Shown: piece by piece, positions 43,637 to 53,472 of the stretch | Numbering within the stretch: the first letter of the stretch is position 1 | Layout: each line of letters begins with the position of its first letter | DNA from: Methanosaeta sp. PtaB.Bin039 | GTDB lineage: Archaea; Halobacteriota; Methanosarcinia; Methanotrichales; Methanotrichaceae | Length of the DNA stretch: 64,000 bases | Assembly (NCBI GenBank): GCA_002067795.1 | Contig: MVQI01000071.1 | Location: 57,753-121,752 of the forward strand | Direction of reading: 5' to 3' | The notes under the pieces: generated by a model | Seen by the model: only the letters and a program-made list of their open reading frames with translations | Told to the model about the DNA's origin: nothing | Databases searched by the model: none | Made by a program: the position numbers and the translations under genes

Positions 43637-44842
43637 TTGACCGAGATATTCACCGTCACCGATCTGTGCACCCGCATCAGAGACCGCCTCTCCGGCGACA
43701 TGCGCCTGCGAAACCTGTGGGCAAAGGGGGAGCTCTCAAACGTGACCAACCACCGCTCCGGCCATAGATACTTCACCCTCAAGGACAAAGGTGCCCAGAT
43801 ATCCTGCGTCCTCTTCCGCTCACAGGCCCTGTCCCTCGGCTTTACCCTGGAGGACGGCCAGAGCGTCCAGGTGCTGGGTGATGTGGAAGTCTACTCGCCC
43901 CAGGGCCGGCTGCAGCTTATCGTGCAGAGGATAAGGCGCGATCCTGGGTTCGGCCAGCAGGCCAGGGAGCTGGAGATGCTCAAGATGAGGCTCTCTGCAG
44001 AAGGCCTATTTTCCCAGGAGAGAAAGAGACCTCTTCCAGCCTTTCCGCAGCGCATCGGCATCGTAACCTCGCCAGACGGTGCAGCCCTGCGGGACGTCTT
44101 GCGCATGATCGGCTGTTACCCTGCCCGCATACTGATCTCCCCGGCCAAGGTGCAGGGGGAGGGGGCTGCCCAGAGCGTGGCCCAGGCCCTGCGAGCCCTG
44201 AGTGGCCGTGCAGACCTGATCATCGTCTGCCGTGGCGGAGGCTCAGCAGAAGACCTCGTGGCCTTCAACGAGGAGTGCGTGGCACGGGCCATATTCGAGT
44301 CAGATGCCCCGGTGATATCGGCGATAGGACATGAGACCGACGTCACCATAGCCGACTTCGTGGCCGATATAAGGGCTCCAACCCCCACCGCAGCCGCTGA
44401 GATGGCTGTGCCTGACATGCAGTCAGTTCTGAAAAGGGTGCTTGCAGCACAAAGACGCTTGCTACGCGCAGTGGAGGGCCGGCTGGACCATCCAAGCAGC
44501 AGGATAGAGTCCTTGCAGCGCCATCTCTCAGCAAGGCGCATGTACGCTCGAACTGAGAGGGACCGTCTGCGCCTGCAGGATCTGAACAGCCGGCTTTCCG
44601 AGGCCGGGCGGCGGCTGGTGCGAGATAAGGAGAGCAGGCTGGCCATGGCAGAAGGCCGTCTGGAAGGGGTCAGCCCACTTGCCACGCTTCGCCGCGGCTA
44701 CGCCATTGCTCTTTTCCGGGGAAGGGTCGTCAGCAGGGCGGCGGAGGTGGAGGCAAAAGAGCGCATCCAACTGATCATGCAGGACGGAAAGCTCACCGCC
44801 CTGGTCCTGGATAAAGAGACAGCACGAGAAGACGAAAGGTGA
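43637..44842 (+). CDS. xseA: Exodeoxyribonuclease VII large subunit XseA
   Basis: Nuclease degrading single-stranded DNA from both ends; this is a typical bacterial enzyme found in some methanogens. OB-fold N-terminus (LWAKGELSNVTNHRSGHRYF), catalytic domain with SPDGAALRDVLR, IIVCRGGGSAEDLVAFNEE (active site), SAIGHETDVTIADFVADIRAPTPTAAAE, and a long helical C-terminus. 401 aa. TTG start; the stop overlaps xseB by 4 bp. Presumably acquired from bacteria, inferred from the usual distribution. Confidence 0.94.
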   Translation: MTEIFTVTDLCTRIRDRLSGDMRLRNLWAKGELSNVTNHRSGHRYFTLKDKGAQISCVLFRSQALSLGFTLEDGQSVQVLGDVEVYSPQGRLQLIVQRIRRDPGFGQQARELEMLKMRLSAEGLFSQERKRPLPAFPQRIGIVTSPDGAALRDVLRMIGCYPARILISPAKVQGEGAAQSVAQALRALSGRADLIIVCRGGGSAEDLVAFNEECVARAIFESDAPVISAIGHETDVTIADFVADIRAPTPTAAAEMAVPDMQSVLKRVLAAQRRLLRAVEGRLDHPSSRIESLQRHLSARRMYARTERDRLRLQDLNSRLSEAGRRLVRDKESRLAMAEGRLEGVSPLATLRRGYAIALFRGRVVSRAAEVEAKERIQLIMQDGKLTALVLDKETAREDER

Positions 44843-45060
44843 TGCCATTGGAGGATGATATGCCGCTTGAGCAAGCCCTGGAGGAACTGGAAGAAGTGGT
44901 CGCCGCCCTAGAGGAGGGAAGCCTGACACTGGATCAGAGCCTGCAGCTATTTGAGAAAGGGATACGACTTGTCCGCATCTGCAGCCAGAGGATAGAGAGG
45001 GCAGAGCAGCAGATAGAGGCCCTTACAGGGGAGCTTCCGCCAGACCTGTTATCTCGGTGA
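44839..45060 (+). CDS. xseB: Exodeoxyribonuclease VII small subunit XseB
   Basis: 73 aa, all helical, with the family pattern EQALEELEEVVAALEEGSLTLDQSLQLFEKGI and RICSQRIERAEQQIEAL. GTG 44839 overlaps the xseA TGA; ATG 44842 is the alternative. It forms the coiled-coil partner of XseA. Immediately follows xseA, as in bacteria. Confidence 0.93.
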   Translation: MMPLEDDMPLEQALEELEEVVAALEEGSLTLDQSLQLFEKGIRLVRICSQRIERAEQQIEALTGELPPDLLSR

Positions 45061-45271
45061 GGGCAGTGCCTGCCCGCTGTTGGGGATGTGTCAGGAAGCC
45101 CGCAGATGTGCTGCGTTCATGAGGACGGAAAGGTCCCACGACTCAAGGCCGGGTCGGCCGGGAAAGATTGCCGCCCGAAGGGAATGTGGAATCCAGCCTG
45201 CAATAAGGTCATGCGATCGTTCTGCTGCACCTGTCGTGGGCCTTGAGCCTGTCTGGCAGAGGGAGATAGGC

Positions 45272-45279
45272 TTAAATAA
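45272..45279 (+). promoter_or_regulatory. TATA-like box of trpB
   Basis: TTAAATAA, centred about 25 bp before the AAAGTAC half of the putative trp operator, so transcription would start inside that motif. Confidence 0.45.
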
Positions 45280-45297
45280 TGCTCGTTTTAATCCATT

Positions 45298-45321
45298 AAA
45301 GTACTAAGTTATACATTGAAG
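45298..45321 (+). promoter_or_regulatory. Putative trp operator of trpBA
   Basis: AAAGTAC (45298-45304), 6 nt, ATACATT (45311-45317), G, AAG. It matches the minus-strand motif before trpD in both blocks and in spacing, and lies just before the trpB start (ATG 45327 or GTG 45321). It overlaps the predicted transcription start, typical for repression. The binding protein is unknown. Confidence 0.6.
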
Positions 45322-46526
45322 TGAGCATGATGACAACAAGCCATACCTCACCGCTGGAGACGGCCCGATTCGGGAGCTTTGGCGGCGGTTTCATACCGGA
45401 GACCCTGGTCCAGCCCCTGAGAGAGCTGGCCGACGCGTACCTGTCTTTGCAGGCAGATCCCGGCTTCCTAGAGGAGCTTGGCGAGCTGCTCAGCCGCTTC
45501 GCCGGGAGGCCCACGCCACTTTGCAGGGCAGATCGCCTGGGTCAGGCCCTTGGTCGGCGGATCTACCTGAAGAGGGAGGATCTGCTTCATGGTGGGGCCC
45601 ACAAGCTCAACAATACACTGGGACAGGCCCTGATAGCCAGTCGAATGGGGAAGAGTCGACTGATCGCTGAGACGGGGGCCGGCCAGCACGGAGTTGCCAC
45701 AGCCATCGTTGGTGCCAAGCTGGGATTTGAGACCCAGATATACATGGGCGAGGTTGACATAGAGCGCCAGAAGATGAACGTCTATCGGATGGAGCTTCTT
45801 GGAGCCGAGGTGATCCCTGTCCGGTCTGGATCACGCACGCTCAAGGACGCCATAAACGAGGCCATGCGGGACTGGGCCGGCTCCTACGAGACCACCCATT
45901 ACCTGCTTGGAACCGCCGCCGGACCCTACCCATATCCTGCAATGGTCAGGGACCTGCAAAGCGTGATCGGCCAGGAGGCCAGATCCCAGATAATGGAACA
46001 AGAAGGCCGCCTGCCAGACAGCATCGTGGCCTGCGTCGGCGGCGGCTCCAACGCCATGGGCATATTCGCGCCGTTTTTGAGCGACCCCACCAGGCTGATA
46101 GCTGTGGAGGCCGGCGGACGTGGGCCAGGTCAGACCGGACGGACTGCCGACAACGGGGCATCCCTGGCATTCGGCAGCAAAGGGGTGCTTCATGGGGCCA
46201 TGACAAAGATCCTGCAGGACCCATTCGGACAGATCCTTGAGTCCTACTCCGTGGCAGCAGGGCTGGACTATCCGGGGGTCGGGCCGCAGCTGGCTCACCT
46301 GGCAGAGACCGGCAGGGTGCTGACCCGACTGGCAAGCGACGCTCAGGCTGTGCGCGGATTCCGCTATCTTTCACAGGCCGAAGGTATAATCCCCGCCCTG
46401 GAATCGGCCCACGCCGTGGGATACGCCCTGGAGGAGCCGCAGCAGCTGGGGGATCTGTGTATAATAAACGTCTCCGGACGTGGAGACAAGGACCTGCACA
46501 CGGTGATGGAGTATGAGGGTTGCTGA
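45321..46526 (+). CDS. trpB: Tryptophan synthase beta subunit TrpB
   Basis: PLP enzyme condensing indole with serine. The pattern is that of the TrpB1 class: [39 protein letters not shown] (PLP Lys), [22 protein letters not shown] and [10 protein letters not shown]. 401 aa from GTG 45321; an ATG at 45327 is an alternative start. The 3' end overlaps trpA by 14 bp, so both subunits are co-translated for the alpha2-beta2 complex. Confidence 0.97.
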   Translation: MSMMTTSHTSPLETARFGSFGGGFIPETLVQPLRELADAYLSLQADPGFLEELGELLSRFAGRPTPLCRADRLGQALGRRIYLKREDLLHGGAHKLNNTLGQALIASRMGKSRLIAETGAGQHGVATAIVGAKLGFETQIYMGEVDIERQKMNVYRMELLGAEVIPVRSGSRTLKDAINEAMRDWAGSYETTHYLLGTAAGPYPYPAMVRDLQSVIGQEARSQIMEQEGRLPDSIVACVGGGSNAMGIFAPFLSDPTRLIAVEAGGRGPGQTGRTADNGASLAFGSKGVLHGAMTKILQDPFGQILESYSVAAGLDYPGVGPQLAHLAETGRVLTRLASDAQAVRGFRYLSQAEGIIPALESAHAVGYALEEPQQLGDLCIINVSGRGDKDLHTVMEYEGC

Positions 46527-47280
46527 CGCGTTCTCGTCCGGCCCGGCATTGATAGTCTATCTATGCATGGGGGATCCGGACATAAAGACCACCATAGAGG
46601 CAGCCCGCCGCGTGATCGCGGCTGGAGCTGACCTGCTGGAGCTTGGGCTTCCCCACTCAGATCCAATAGCAGACGGGCCGGTGATCCAGGCGGCTGCTCA
46701 GAGGGCCATCGCCGCCGGGATGGATACCGACCGATACTTCCAGGCAGCTGGCAAGATCGAGGGAATACCAAAGGTATTCATGGGCTATTACAACATGGTC
46801 TTTCAGAGAGGAGTGGAGAGGTTCGCCGCTGACTGCGCCGCCTCAGGCATCTCTGGGCTGATCGTCCCCGACCTGCCACCGGAGGAGGCAAATCCCCTGA
46901 TGCAGGCCTGCAAGAGATATGATTTGGACCTGATATTCCTGGTTGCCCCCAACACGCCTCAGCAAAGGGCGGAGGAGATCGCAGCCATGAGCTCGGGATT
47001 CGTCTACCTGGTATCACGGTCGGGAGTAACAGGCGCCCGCAAAGAGGTCCTGGACTCAACCAGAGAGCTGATCGCCAGGGTGCCAGCAGTGAGGCCACGG
47101 GCGGTGGGCTTTGGAATATCCACGCCTGACCAGGCAGCTCAGATGGTAGCTGCAGGCGCCGAGGGAGTCATCGTCGGCTCAGCCTGCGTCGACCTCGTCG
47201 GGCAGGGAAGGCTCGACAAGCTTGAGGAGCTTGTGATGGGCATGAAAAAGGAGATGATAAAGGTCGCCCCAAAAAGGTAA
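46513..47280 (+). CDS. trpA: Tryptophan synthase alpha subunit TrpA
   Basis: TIM-barrel lyase releasing indole from indole-3-glycerol phosphate. 255 aa. Motifs: [25 protein letters not shown] (catalytic Glu), [23 protein letters not shown] (catalytic Asp), [27 protein letters not shown] and IVGSACV. It overlaps trpB by 14 bp. The following SGNH-hydrolase gene begins 19 bp downstream and may be in the same transcript. Confidence 0.97.
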   Translation: MRVADAFSSGPALIVYLCMGDPDIKTTIEAARRVIAAGADLLELGLPHSDPIADGPVIQAAAQRAIAAGMDTDRYFQAAGKIEGIPKVFMGYYNMVFQRGVERFAADCAASGISGLIVPDLPPEEANPLMQACKRYDLDLIFLVAPNTPQQRAEEIAAMSSGFVYLVSRSGVTGARKEVLDSTRELIARVPAVRPRAVGFGISTPDQAAQMVAAGAEGVIVGSACVDLVGQGRLDKLEELVMGMKKEMIKVAPKR

Positions 47281-47299
47281 AAGACGGGAGAAGTCCAAC

Positions 47300-47947
47300 T
47301 TGACCTCGATGAAAGACCTGGAAGCAAACGGCATGCAGCCGGACCGCAGGTTCACCTGGCGCACGGTCTCCGCCCTGCGGGCAGGGGAAAGAGTGGTGAT
47401 TGTTGCCTTCGGCGATTCGATTACCGCAGGCTATGCGGTCAGAAGGGGTTTTCCGAGCTTCTGGAAGGAATCATTGCAGCAGAGGTATCCGCAGGCAGAT
47501 ATAGAGATGCACAATCAGGGTGTCTCCGGTGAGACCACATGGGACGGCCTGTCCCGGCTGGAGGGGTCGGTGCTTTACTACCATCCAGACCTCGTCACCA
47601 TAAATTTCGGGATAAACGATGCCGCCTACGGTTTGAGCCTGTCCGAATTTCGTGCAAACCTATCAAAAATGGCCGAATCGGTCGTCCGCGAGTGCCAAAG
47701 CGAGGTCTTGCTCCTGACTTCGCAGCCCTTGCTCACCCCCTATTACGACCGGCTGGTGAGGGACTACTACAGGGCTGTGGAGGAGGTGGCAAAGGCGCTG
47801 GGAGTGGGATTTGTGGACGTATTCTCGGCATGGATGAGGAGGGTGGATGAGGGAACGCCTCTGCAGTCCCTTATTCTGCCAGGCCTGGACCATCCCAACG
47901 AGGCAGGATACCGCATGATTGCAGAAGAGCTGATGAACAATTTCTGA
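47300..47947 (+). CDS. GDSL/SGNH-family hydrolase
   Basis: Predicted esterase/lipase or acyl hydrolase. SGNH blocks: I VVIVAFGDSITAGYAVRRG (Ser), II NQGVSGETT (Gly), III NFGINDAAYG (Asn), V DHPNEAGYRMIAEE (Asp/His). 215 aa, no signal peptide. Start TTG 47300 with GGGAG upstream, or ATG 47309. It trails trpA by 19 bp on the same strand. Physiological substrate unknown; a lysophospholipase-like role is only a guess. Confidence 0.88.
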   Translation: MTSMKDLEANGMQPDRRFTWRTVSALRAGERVVIVAFGDSITAGYAVRRGFPSFWKESLQQRYPQADIEMHNQGVSGETTWDGLSRLEGSVLYYHPDLVTINFGINDAAYGLSLSEFRANLSKMAESVVRECQSEVLLLTSQPLLTPYYDRLVRDYYRAVEEVAKALGVGFVDVFSAWMRRVDEGTPLQSLILPGLDHPNEAGYRMIAEELMNNF

Positions 47948-48219
47948 AGAGAGCTCTGGATGAGACCGAGAAGGAAAGGAGGCGGCCCGGCCGCAGATCG
48001 AAAGGGCCGGGCCTTGACCTTGGGAAAGATCGTCCGGCAGGAGGGAGGGTGGATTTGTCGGCTTTCCCAGGTCATTTTCTCGGGCGTGCCCGGATATCCT
48101 TAATCCAGGCCTACTTCCATATCCGCCCTGCTGCCCGTATAAACGTGTTTGAGATCGGTTATGAAATGTTATTAACGGCAGAGGATATCGGAGTATATCT
48201 GCCGAAAGAAGACGCGAAC

Positions 48220-49296
48220 TTATGCCTGGCTTGCGGATAGCAACTCCACAAGTCGGGATGCTGCCCCGGGCCGCCCGAAGACCTCCTTGCGAGGCCCGGA
48301 CGGCAGAAAGTCGATGGCAGCCCGGATTATCCCCGACCGTTCAGCCCCCACCAGCACGTTCCATCCGTCCTGCACCGTCTCGACCCACTCTGTGGTCTCG
48401 CGAAGGGTGATGCAGGGGACTCCCAACATATAGGCCTCCTTCTGCACGCCGCCCGAATCGGTCAGGACCTTCCTTGCTGCGGCTTCCAGGACCAGCATCT
48501 CCAGGTAGCCCACGGGATCGACCACCATCACCCGGGATGTCAGCTCCTCCCAAAGCCCGGCCGCTTTCAGTCGGCCAACGGTGCGCGGGTGACAGGGAAA
48601 GACTACCTCGATGTGCCGGGCGACCTCTGCCAGTGCCTGGCAAATCGACTCAAGACGGGCGGGGTGGTCTGTATTCTCTGCCCGATGAACTGTTGCCAGG
48701 ATGTACCCCTTCTCGGACAAACCAAGATCCTCCAGCACGCTGGCAGATCCGCTGGCGATGCGCAGGCAGTCCTGCATGGAGTCCACCATCACGTCACCTG
48801 TCAGATGCACCCCTCTTTCTATCCCCTCCTTGCGCAGGTTATCGACGGCAGTGATGGTAGGGCAGCTCAGGATGTCAGAGCAATGATCGACGAGCACCCG
48901 GTTCACCTCTTCAGGCATTCGCCGGTCGAAGGAACGCAGGCCAGCCTCAACATGGACGACAGGGATGTGCAGCTTGGCCGCAGCCAGGGCTCCTGCAAGC
49001 GTCGTGTTGGTATCGCCGAAGACCAGGACCATATCCGGCACCTGGTCCATTAGCACCTTCTCCACCGCAGCCAGCATCTCCCCGGTCTGTCTGCCGTGGG
49101 TGCCGGAGCCGACCCCAAGATGAAAGTCTGGCATGGCGATTCCCATCTGTTCGAAGAAGACCTGGTCCATGAGGTAATCGTAATGCTGGCCGGTGTGTAT
49201 TATAACCTCAGCAAACTCTTTGCGCAGCTCCCGGGATACAGGCGCCAGCTTGACGAAGTTGGGCCTGGCCCCTACAACCGATACAACCTTTCTCAT
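48220..49296 (-). CDS. wecB: UDP-N-acetylglucosamine 2-epimerase (WecB-type)
   Basis: Interconverts UDP-GlcNAc and UDP-ManNAc for surface glycans. From ATG 49296: VVSVVGARPNFVKLAPVSRE, TGQHYDYLMDQVFFEQM, VFGDTNTTLAGALAAAK, HVEAGLRSFDRRMPEEVNR, HRAENTD, and the C-terminal DSGGVQKEAYMLGVPCITLRETTEW. 358 aa, normal length. The frame begins slightly further upstream, but the family start supports ATG 49296. No wecC partner is adjacent. Confidence 0.95.
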   Translation of the reverse strand: MRKVVSVVGARPNFVKLAPVSRELRKEFAEVIIHTGQHYDYLMDQVFFEQMGIAMPDFHLGVGSGTHGRQTGEMLAAVEKVLMDQVPDMVLVFGDTNTTLAGALAAAKLHIPVVHVEAGLRSFDRRMPEEVNRVLVDHCSDILSCPTITAVDNLRKEGIERGVHLTGDVMVDSMQDCLRIASGSASVLEDLGLSEKGYILATVHRAENTDHPARLESICQALAEVARHIEVVFPCHPRTVGRLKAAGLWEELTSRVMVVDPVGYLEMLVLEAAARKVLTDSGGVQKEAYMLGVPCITLRETTEWVETVQDGWNVLVGAERSGIIRAAIDFLPSGPRKEVFGRPGAASRLVELLSASQA

Positions 49297-49449
49297 ACCG
49301 CCGGCCCCCACGCAGAACCGACCCCCGCATCCGCCATTTCGCTAGCTACCATGTACATTTCAGATCCCGATCAGAGGATATGAAGGGCGCCAGAAGGATT
49401 AAAGCATCGCTCTTTGCTTTTAGGAGATGTATGGAAAGAGCTATAGCCG

Positions 49450-50229
49450 ATGGTGGCCCAGGCGTGCACAAACATGGCTCTGCTCGAGATCAAAGGGGTA
49501 TCGAAGAGTTTTTTGGCGGAAGGAAAGGAGATGGTCACCCTTAGCGATGTGAACCTCTCCATAGAGGAGGGTGAGTTCGTCTGCTTCATCGGCCCGTCCG
49601 GCTGCGGCAAGACCACGCTTCTGAGGATTGTGGCTGGGCTTGAGACACCCAGCAGCGGATCTGTGATGCTTGAGGGAAGACCAATAACTGGCCCGGGGCC
49701 GGAGAGGGGGATGGTATTTCAGGAGTACTCCCTCTTTCCATGGAGGACCGTCCTGGACAATATCGCCTTTGGACCGGAGCTGAAAGGCGAGGCAAAGGAG
49801 GAGAGGTACAGGCGGGCTCGGATCTACCTGAAGGCAATTGGCCTGGAGAGCTTCGAGCAGAGCTACCCTCACGAGTTGTCAGGCGGCATGAAGCAGAGGG
49901 TGGCAATAGCCCGGGCGCTGGTGAACCACCCCAAGGCCCTGATCATGGACGAGCCCTTCGGCGCCCTGGATGCGCAGACAAGGAATATAATGCAGGCTGA
50001 GCTCTTGCGCACATGGGAGAACAAGAAGAAGACAGTCCTGTTCGTCACCCATAGCGTGGATGAGGCCATCTACCTGGGAGACAGAATAGTCATAATGTCG
50101 GCCCGGCCCGGGCGCATCAAGGAGATAATAGATATCAATCTCCCACGCCCCCGCAATCGTACAAGCCCTGAGGTGAACCAGATCCGGGATCGCATACTAC
50201 AGGACCTGAGGTCCGAGATAAAGGTGTGA
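49450..50229 (+). CDS. NitT/TauT-type ABC transporter ATP-binding protein
   Basis: ATPase of the nitrate/sulfonate/taurine-type importer family. Walker A GPSGCGKTTLLRIVAG, Q-loop FQEYSLFPWRTVLDN, signature LSGGMKQRVAIARAL, Walker B ALIMDEPFGALD, H-loop FVTHSVDEAIYLGDRI. The C-terminal GRIKEIIDINLPRPRNR is typical of this family. 259 aa; ATG 49474 is a possible later start. The matching permease and substrate-binding genes are not present in the window, so substrate is unknown. It precedes egsA by 4 bp. Confidence 0.93.
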   Translation: MVAQACTNMALLEIKGVSKSFLAEGKEMVTLSDVNLSIEEGEFVCFIGPSGCGKTTLLRIVAGLETPSSGSVMLEGRPITGPGPERGMVFQEYSLFPWRTVLDNIAFGPELKGEAKEERYRRARIYLKAIGLESFEQSYPHELSGGMKQRVAIARALVNHPKALIMDEPFGALDAQTRNIMQAELLRTWENKKKTVLFVTHSVDEAIYLGDRIVIMSARPGRIKEIIDINLPRPRNRTSPEVNQIRDRILQDLRSEIKV

Positions 50230-50233
50230 TAGC

Positions 50234-51283
50234 ATGTTGCCGGCATCGTGGATGGAGTTGCCCCGGATCGTGGTCGCGGAGAAGGGTGCTGTATGTCAGG
50301 TGGCAGCCATTTGCTGCCATCTAAAGCTCCTCGGCCCTGCCCTTATCCTCACCGGCCCGAGTACCGGCAGCCTGGTGGGTGGGAGGATCTCGGCGCTCCT
50401 GGAGGATGCAGGCATGGAAACCGCCACCATGGTCACCAGGGCATCCAGGCTCGAGGAGGTTGACGCTGCAGCCGAGATGGCCAGGGAGATGGGTGCAGCC
50501 TTCGTTGTCGGGGCTGGAGGCGGGCGCTCCATTGACATAGCCAAGCTCTCATCGTTGCGTCTTGACCTGCCGTTCATAAGCGTGCCCACTGCCGCATCCC
50601 ACGATGGCATCTGTTCAGCCCAGGCCTCTCTGACGGTCAACGGCGAGAGCACCTCGGTATCAGCCCAGGCCCCGTTGGCCATAGTGGCGGATGTGGAGGT
50701 TATCTCCAAGGCTCCGCCTCGGCTGATGGCCGCAGGATGCGGAGACGTGATATCCAACTACACGGCTATCCTGGACTGGAAGCTGGCCAGACGCCTGCGA
50801 GGGGAGGAGTACAGCGAGTATGCTGCTGCCCTGTCAAGCATGACAGCCAGCATGATTGTCGACCTGGCGCCCACGCTCAAGCCTGGACTCGAGGAGTCGG
50901 CCAAGGTCTTGATCCACGCTTTGATATCCAGCGGTGTGGCCATGAGCATCGCCGGATCCTCCCGGCCCGCCAGTGGCTCGGAGCATATGTTCGCCCATGC
51001 CGTGAACCGGCTGGCCCCTGGAAGAGCCCTGCACGGAGAGCTGTGCGGCCTGGGCACGATCGTCATGATGTACCTGCATGGAGGCGATTGGCAACGCATC
51101 CGTGAGGCGCTCCGAGATGTTGGCGCCCCGATCACCGCGGATGAAGCGGGGCTGGACTCAGAGACGGTCATAGAAGCCCTCCTAATGGCACCGAAGATCC
51201 GGCCGGAGAGGTATACCATACTTGGTACCGGGCTCACCCGAGAGGCGGCAGTTAGCGCCGCCCGCTCGACCAAAGTAATTTAA
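50234..51283 (+). CDS. egsA: sn-Glycerol-1-phosphate dehydrogenase
   Basis: Makes sn-glycerol 1-phosphate, the stereospecific backbone of archaeal lipids, from dihydroxyacetone phosphate with NAD(P)H. 349 aa. Characteristic: LILTGPSTGSLVGGR, VVGAGGGRSIDIAKL (nucleotide loop), SVPTAASHDGICSAQASL (with metal ligands), MAAGCGDVISNYTAILDWKLA, and metal-binding HMFAHAVN. It is 4 bp after the ABC ATPase gene; this may be one transcript, though no functional link is evident. Confidence 0.96.
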   Translation: MLPASWMELPRIVVAEKGAVCQVAAICCHLKLLGPALILTGPSTGSLVGGRISALLEDAGMETATMVTRASRLEEVDAAAEMAREMGAAFVVGAGGGRSIDIAKLSSLRLDLPFISVPTAASHDGICSAQASLTVNGESTSVSAQAPLAIVADVEVISKAPPRLMAAGCGDVISNYTAILDWKLARRLRGEEYSEYAAALSSMTASMIVDLAPTLKPGLEESAKVLIHALISSGVAMSIAGSSRPASGSEHMFAHAVNRLAPGRALHGELCGLGTIVMMYLHGGDWQRIREALRDVGAPITADEAGLDSETVIEALLMAPKIRPERYTILGTGLTREAAVSAARSTKVI

Positions 51284-51370
51284 GGGATAATCTTCAATGA
51301 TCGGCAGTAGCCGTTTGTGCCGGCAAATAATATATCATTACAATTATTAATTTGTTTGGAGGTTGCCAAA

Positions 51371-51820
51371 ATGACCGAACCCACCACCCAAATCACCCTC
51401 ATAGGCACCAGGCTTGCCACAATAGGAATGGAGTTCATATTCAGAGGGCCCACCCCCGAATGCGAGACATGCAAGCTGCGCAATACCTGCATGAACCTTG
51501 AGAACAACCGCAGGTATCGCGTGCTCGGGATCAGGGGAGAGCTGGTCCACGACTGCCCCATCCACGAGGAAGGGGTGAGGGCGGTGGAGATCACCGAGAG
51601 CCCCATCATAGCCGCCATGGATGCCAGGAAGTCCTTCGCCGGCTCAAAGATGGTATTCGACGGGTCGGAATGCGACGACCGGGGGTGCAGCATGTTCGAG
51701 CTCTGCCACCCCGCAGGGCTGCGTGAGGGGGACCGCTGCACCATAGTCGAGGTTGTCGGTGAGGCACCTGAGGAATGCCCCAGAGGCTATTCCCTCAAGC
51801 TGGTGGAGCTGAAGCGCTGA
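51371..51820 (+). CDS. UPF0179 family protein with eight or more cysteines
   Basis: Archaeal family of unknown function. From ATG 51371 (149 aa): [36 protein letters not shown], then [27 protein letters not shown] and EECPRGYSL. The Cys spacing (CxxCxxxxxC and others) suggests Zn or Fe-S binding. Start is supported by GGAGG 9-14 nt upstream; the frame is open from 51317. It leads the cofG-sepF-zpr1-cofD cluster, and its stop is 6 bp before cofG. Confidence 0.88.
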   Translation: MTEPTTQITLIGTRLATIGMEFIFRGPTPECETCKLRNTCMNLENNRRYRVLGIRGELVHDCPIHEEGVRAVEITESPIIAAMDARKSFAGSKMVFDGSECDDRGCSMFELCHPAGLREGDRCTIVEVVGEAPEECPRGYSLKLVELKR

Positions 51821-51825
51821 AGGAA

Positions 51826-52830
51826 GTGACCTATTCCAGAAACGTCTTCATCCCGGTCACCGACCTGTGTCGCAACCTATGCGGCTATTGCACGTTTTGC
51901 CGCCCCCTGAAGGAGGCAAGGCTTGTGGCCCGCAGCGAGGCTGTCGACCTGCTGGAGCGGGCAGCTGCAGCCGGCTGCTCAGAGGCGCTATTTTCCATGG
52001 GAGACCGACCCTGGGAGGTAACCGGATCGTCTGCCCTGATAGGGCAGCGAGAAGATCTCCTGGATTACCTTGTCGAGCTTGCGGAGCTCGCCCTGGATAG
52101 GGGGCTTCTTCCCCACACCAATGCGGGCCTGCTGCAAGAAGAGGAGATCGCAGCTCTGGCACCGTACAACGCATCTATGGGGCTGATGCTTGAGACCACT
52201 GCCCAGGTCGATCTGCATCGAATGTCTCCAGGAAAGTCGCCCTCTGTCAGGCTGGCGATGATGGAGGCAGCTGGCCGCCAGAAGGTGCCATTTACAAGCG
52301 GCATCCTGGTAGGGATTGGCGAAGATTGCATGGACCGCATCCGCTCTCTTGAGCTGCTTGCAGACCTTCACAGAAGGCACGGCAATCTTCAGGAAGTCAT
52401 ACTGCAACCACTGGACCCAAAACCAGGTACGCCTTCCGCCTGCCTTGATCCGCCGTCCTTGCGAGAGATGTCGGATCTGGTCGGGATGGCACGAGCCATA
52501 CTTCCTGCCGAGGTCAGCATTCAGGTGCCGCCAAACCTGGTGGATCCAAGGCCGCTGATCCAGGCCGGAGCCGACGACCTGGGGGGCTTAAGCCCTATCA
52601 GCCAGGACCACATCAATCCGAACCGCCCTTGGCCCAGGCTGGATGATCTTCTGAGGATGGTGGGCAGGCCGGTGAGAGAGAGGCTGCCGATATACCCCAG
52701 CTACGTTCGGCGAGGCTGGTACGGCCGACGCACCAGGAAGGTTGTATTGGACCTTGCAGACCGGGACGGATTTCGGAGATCAGAAGGATATAGGGGATCA
52801 TCGCAAGGAATATCTCGGAGAATTGGATAG
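51826..52830 (+). CDS. cofG: FO synthase subunit CofG
   Basis: Radical SAM subunit that with CofH forms FO (the deazaflavin of F420) from tyrosine and a diaminouracil. Motif [17 protein letters not shown] gives CxxxCxx[40 protein letters not shown] and [13 protein letters not shown] follow the family. GTG 51826 (334 aa) is taken as start because the family begins [15 protein letters not shown]; the open frame extends to 51775. CofH is not in the window. Cluster with cofD links both F420 steps. Confidence 0.92.
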   Translation: MTYSRNVFIPVTDLCRNLCGYCTFCRPLKEARLVARSEAVDLLERAAAAGCSEALFSMGDRPWEVTGSSALIGQREDLLDYLVELAELALDRGLLPHTNAGLLQEEEIAALAPYNASMGLMLETTAQVDLHRMSPGKSPSVRLAMMEAAGRQKVPFTSGILVGIGEDCMDRIRSLELLADLHRRHGNLQEVILQPLDPKPGTPSACLDPPSLREMSDLVGMARAILPAEVSIQVPPNLVDPRPLIQAGADDLGGLSPISQDHINPNRPWPRLDDLLRMVGRPVRERLPIYPSYVRRGWYGRRTRKVVLDLADRDGFRRSEGYRGSSQGISRRIG

Positions 52831-52840
52831 AGAGGAGGCC

Positions 52841-53023
52841 ATGGATAAGAAGACGATGGAGATAGGCATCTGCTCAGGGCTTGTGCTTATCATGATCCTG
52901 GCAATGCTTGGCGTGCGCTTCTCCCTGCCCCAAGATGCCACTGCATACGGATACGTTGCAGCCATGGTACTATTCATGATACTCATGTCCGGGGCCGGGC
53001 TGAAGCTGATCTACGAGAAGTGA
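52841..53023 (+). CDS. Small two-helix membrane protein, 60 aa
   Basis: From ATG 52841, preceded by GAGGAGG: starts MDKKTMEIGICSGLVLIMIL, a first helix (about 8-24), a short loop (FSLPQDATAYG), a second helix (about 38-54) and ends GLKLIYEK. The stop (TGA) overlaps the next frame. It lies between cofG and sepF in a compact operon. Family not recognised; such small proteins can be subunits or regulators of membrane complexes, but nothing shows this here. Confidence 0.7.
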   Translation: MDKKTMEIGICSGLVLIMILAMLGVRFSLPQDATAYGYVAAMVLFMILMSGAGLKLIYEK

Positions 53024-53106
53024 GAGAAAAGAGACTGCTGAAAGATAGCTCCCTGAGAGAGACGAATGGACAATTGGCTAAGAGGATTATTCTGGAGAGG
53101 GGGAAT

Positions 53107-53472
53107 ATGGCGAAATTTCTTGATATGCTGATGGGGAAGGGGGCAGATGAAGGCTATGTAGAGGTGGACATAGGCCAGTTCGAGGAGGCAGAGGGCGACT
53201 CTTTGCCCTCCATGTACCTCCGGTTTGCTGAGCTGACCGACCTGGATGTCCTGCCAGAAGTCAAGCAGGAGATCAAGGCCAGAAACGTCCTCCTTCTGGA
53301 TATATCTCCCCTTAAGCGGGACAAGGCATCTTTGGACCGCGCCATAGGCGAGCTGCGAAAGGCGGTTGAAGACGCATCCGGCGACATTGCTGGCATAGGA
53401 GACGACCTTGTGGTTATGGTGCCGCGGGGGATACGCATCGATCGGGATCGTGTGGTTGGAGGGAGAGATTGA
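53107..53472 (+). CDS. sepF: Archaeal cell division protein SepF
   Basis: Membrane anchor of FtsZ in many archaea. From ATG 53107 (121 aa), with the GGAGAGGGGG site upstream: an amphipathic N-terminal helix (MAKFLDMLMGK) that can insert in the membrane, an acidic linker, then the SepF core (YLRFAELTDLDVLPEVKQEI, RNVLLLDISPLKRDK, DDLVVMVPRGIRID). The upstream open frame to 53020 is probably not translated. It overlaps zpr1 by 4 bp (TTGA). Confidence 0.9.
   Translation: MAKFLDMLMGKGADEGYVEVDIGQFEEAEGDSLPSMYLRFAELTDLDVLPEVKQEIKARNVLLLDISPLKRDKASLDRAIGELRKAVEDASGDIAGIGDDLVVMVPRGIRIDRDRVVGGRD

Noticed and set aside
47948..48219. Possible small gene between the SGNH hydrolase and wecB
   Set aside because: The only open frame overlaps wecB and has no ribosome site; nothing else is visible.
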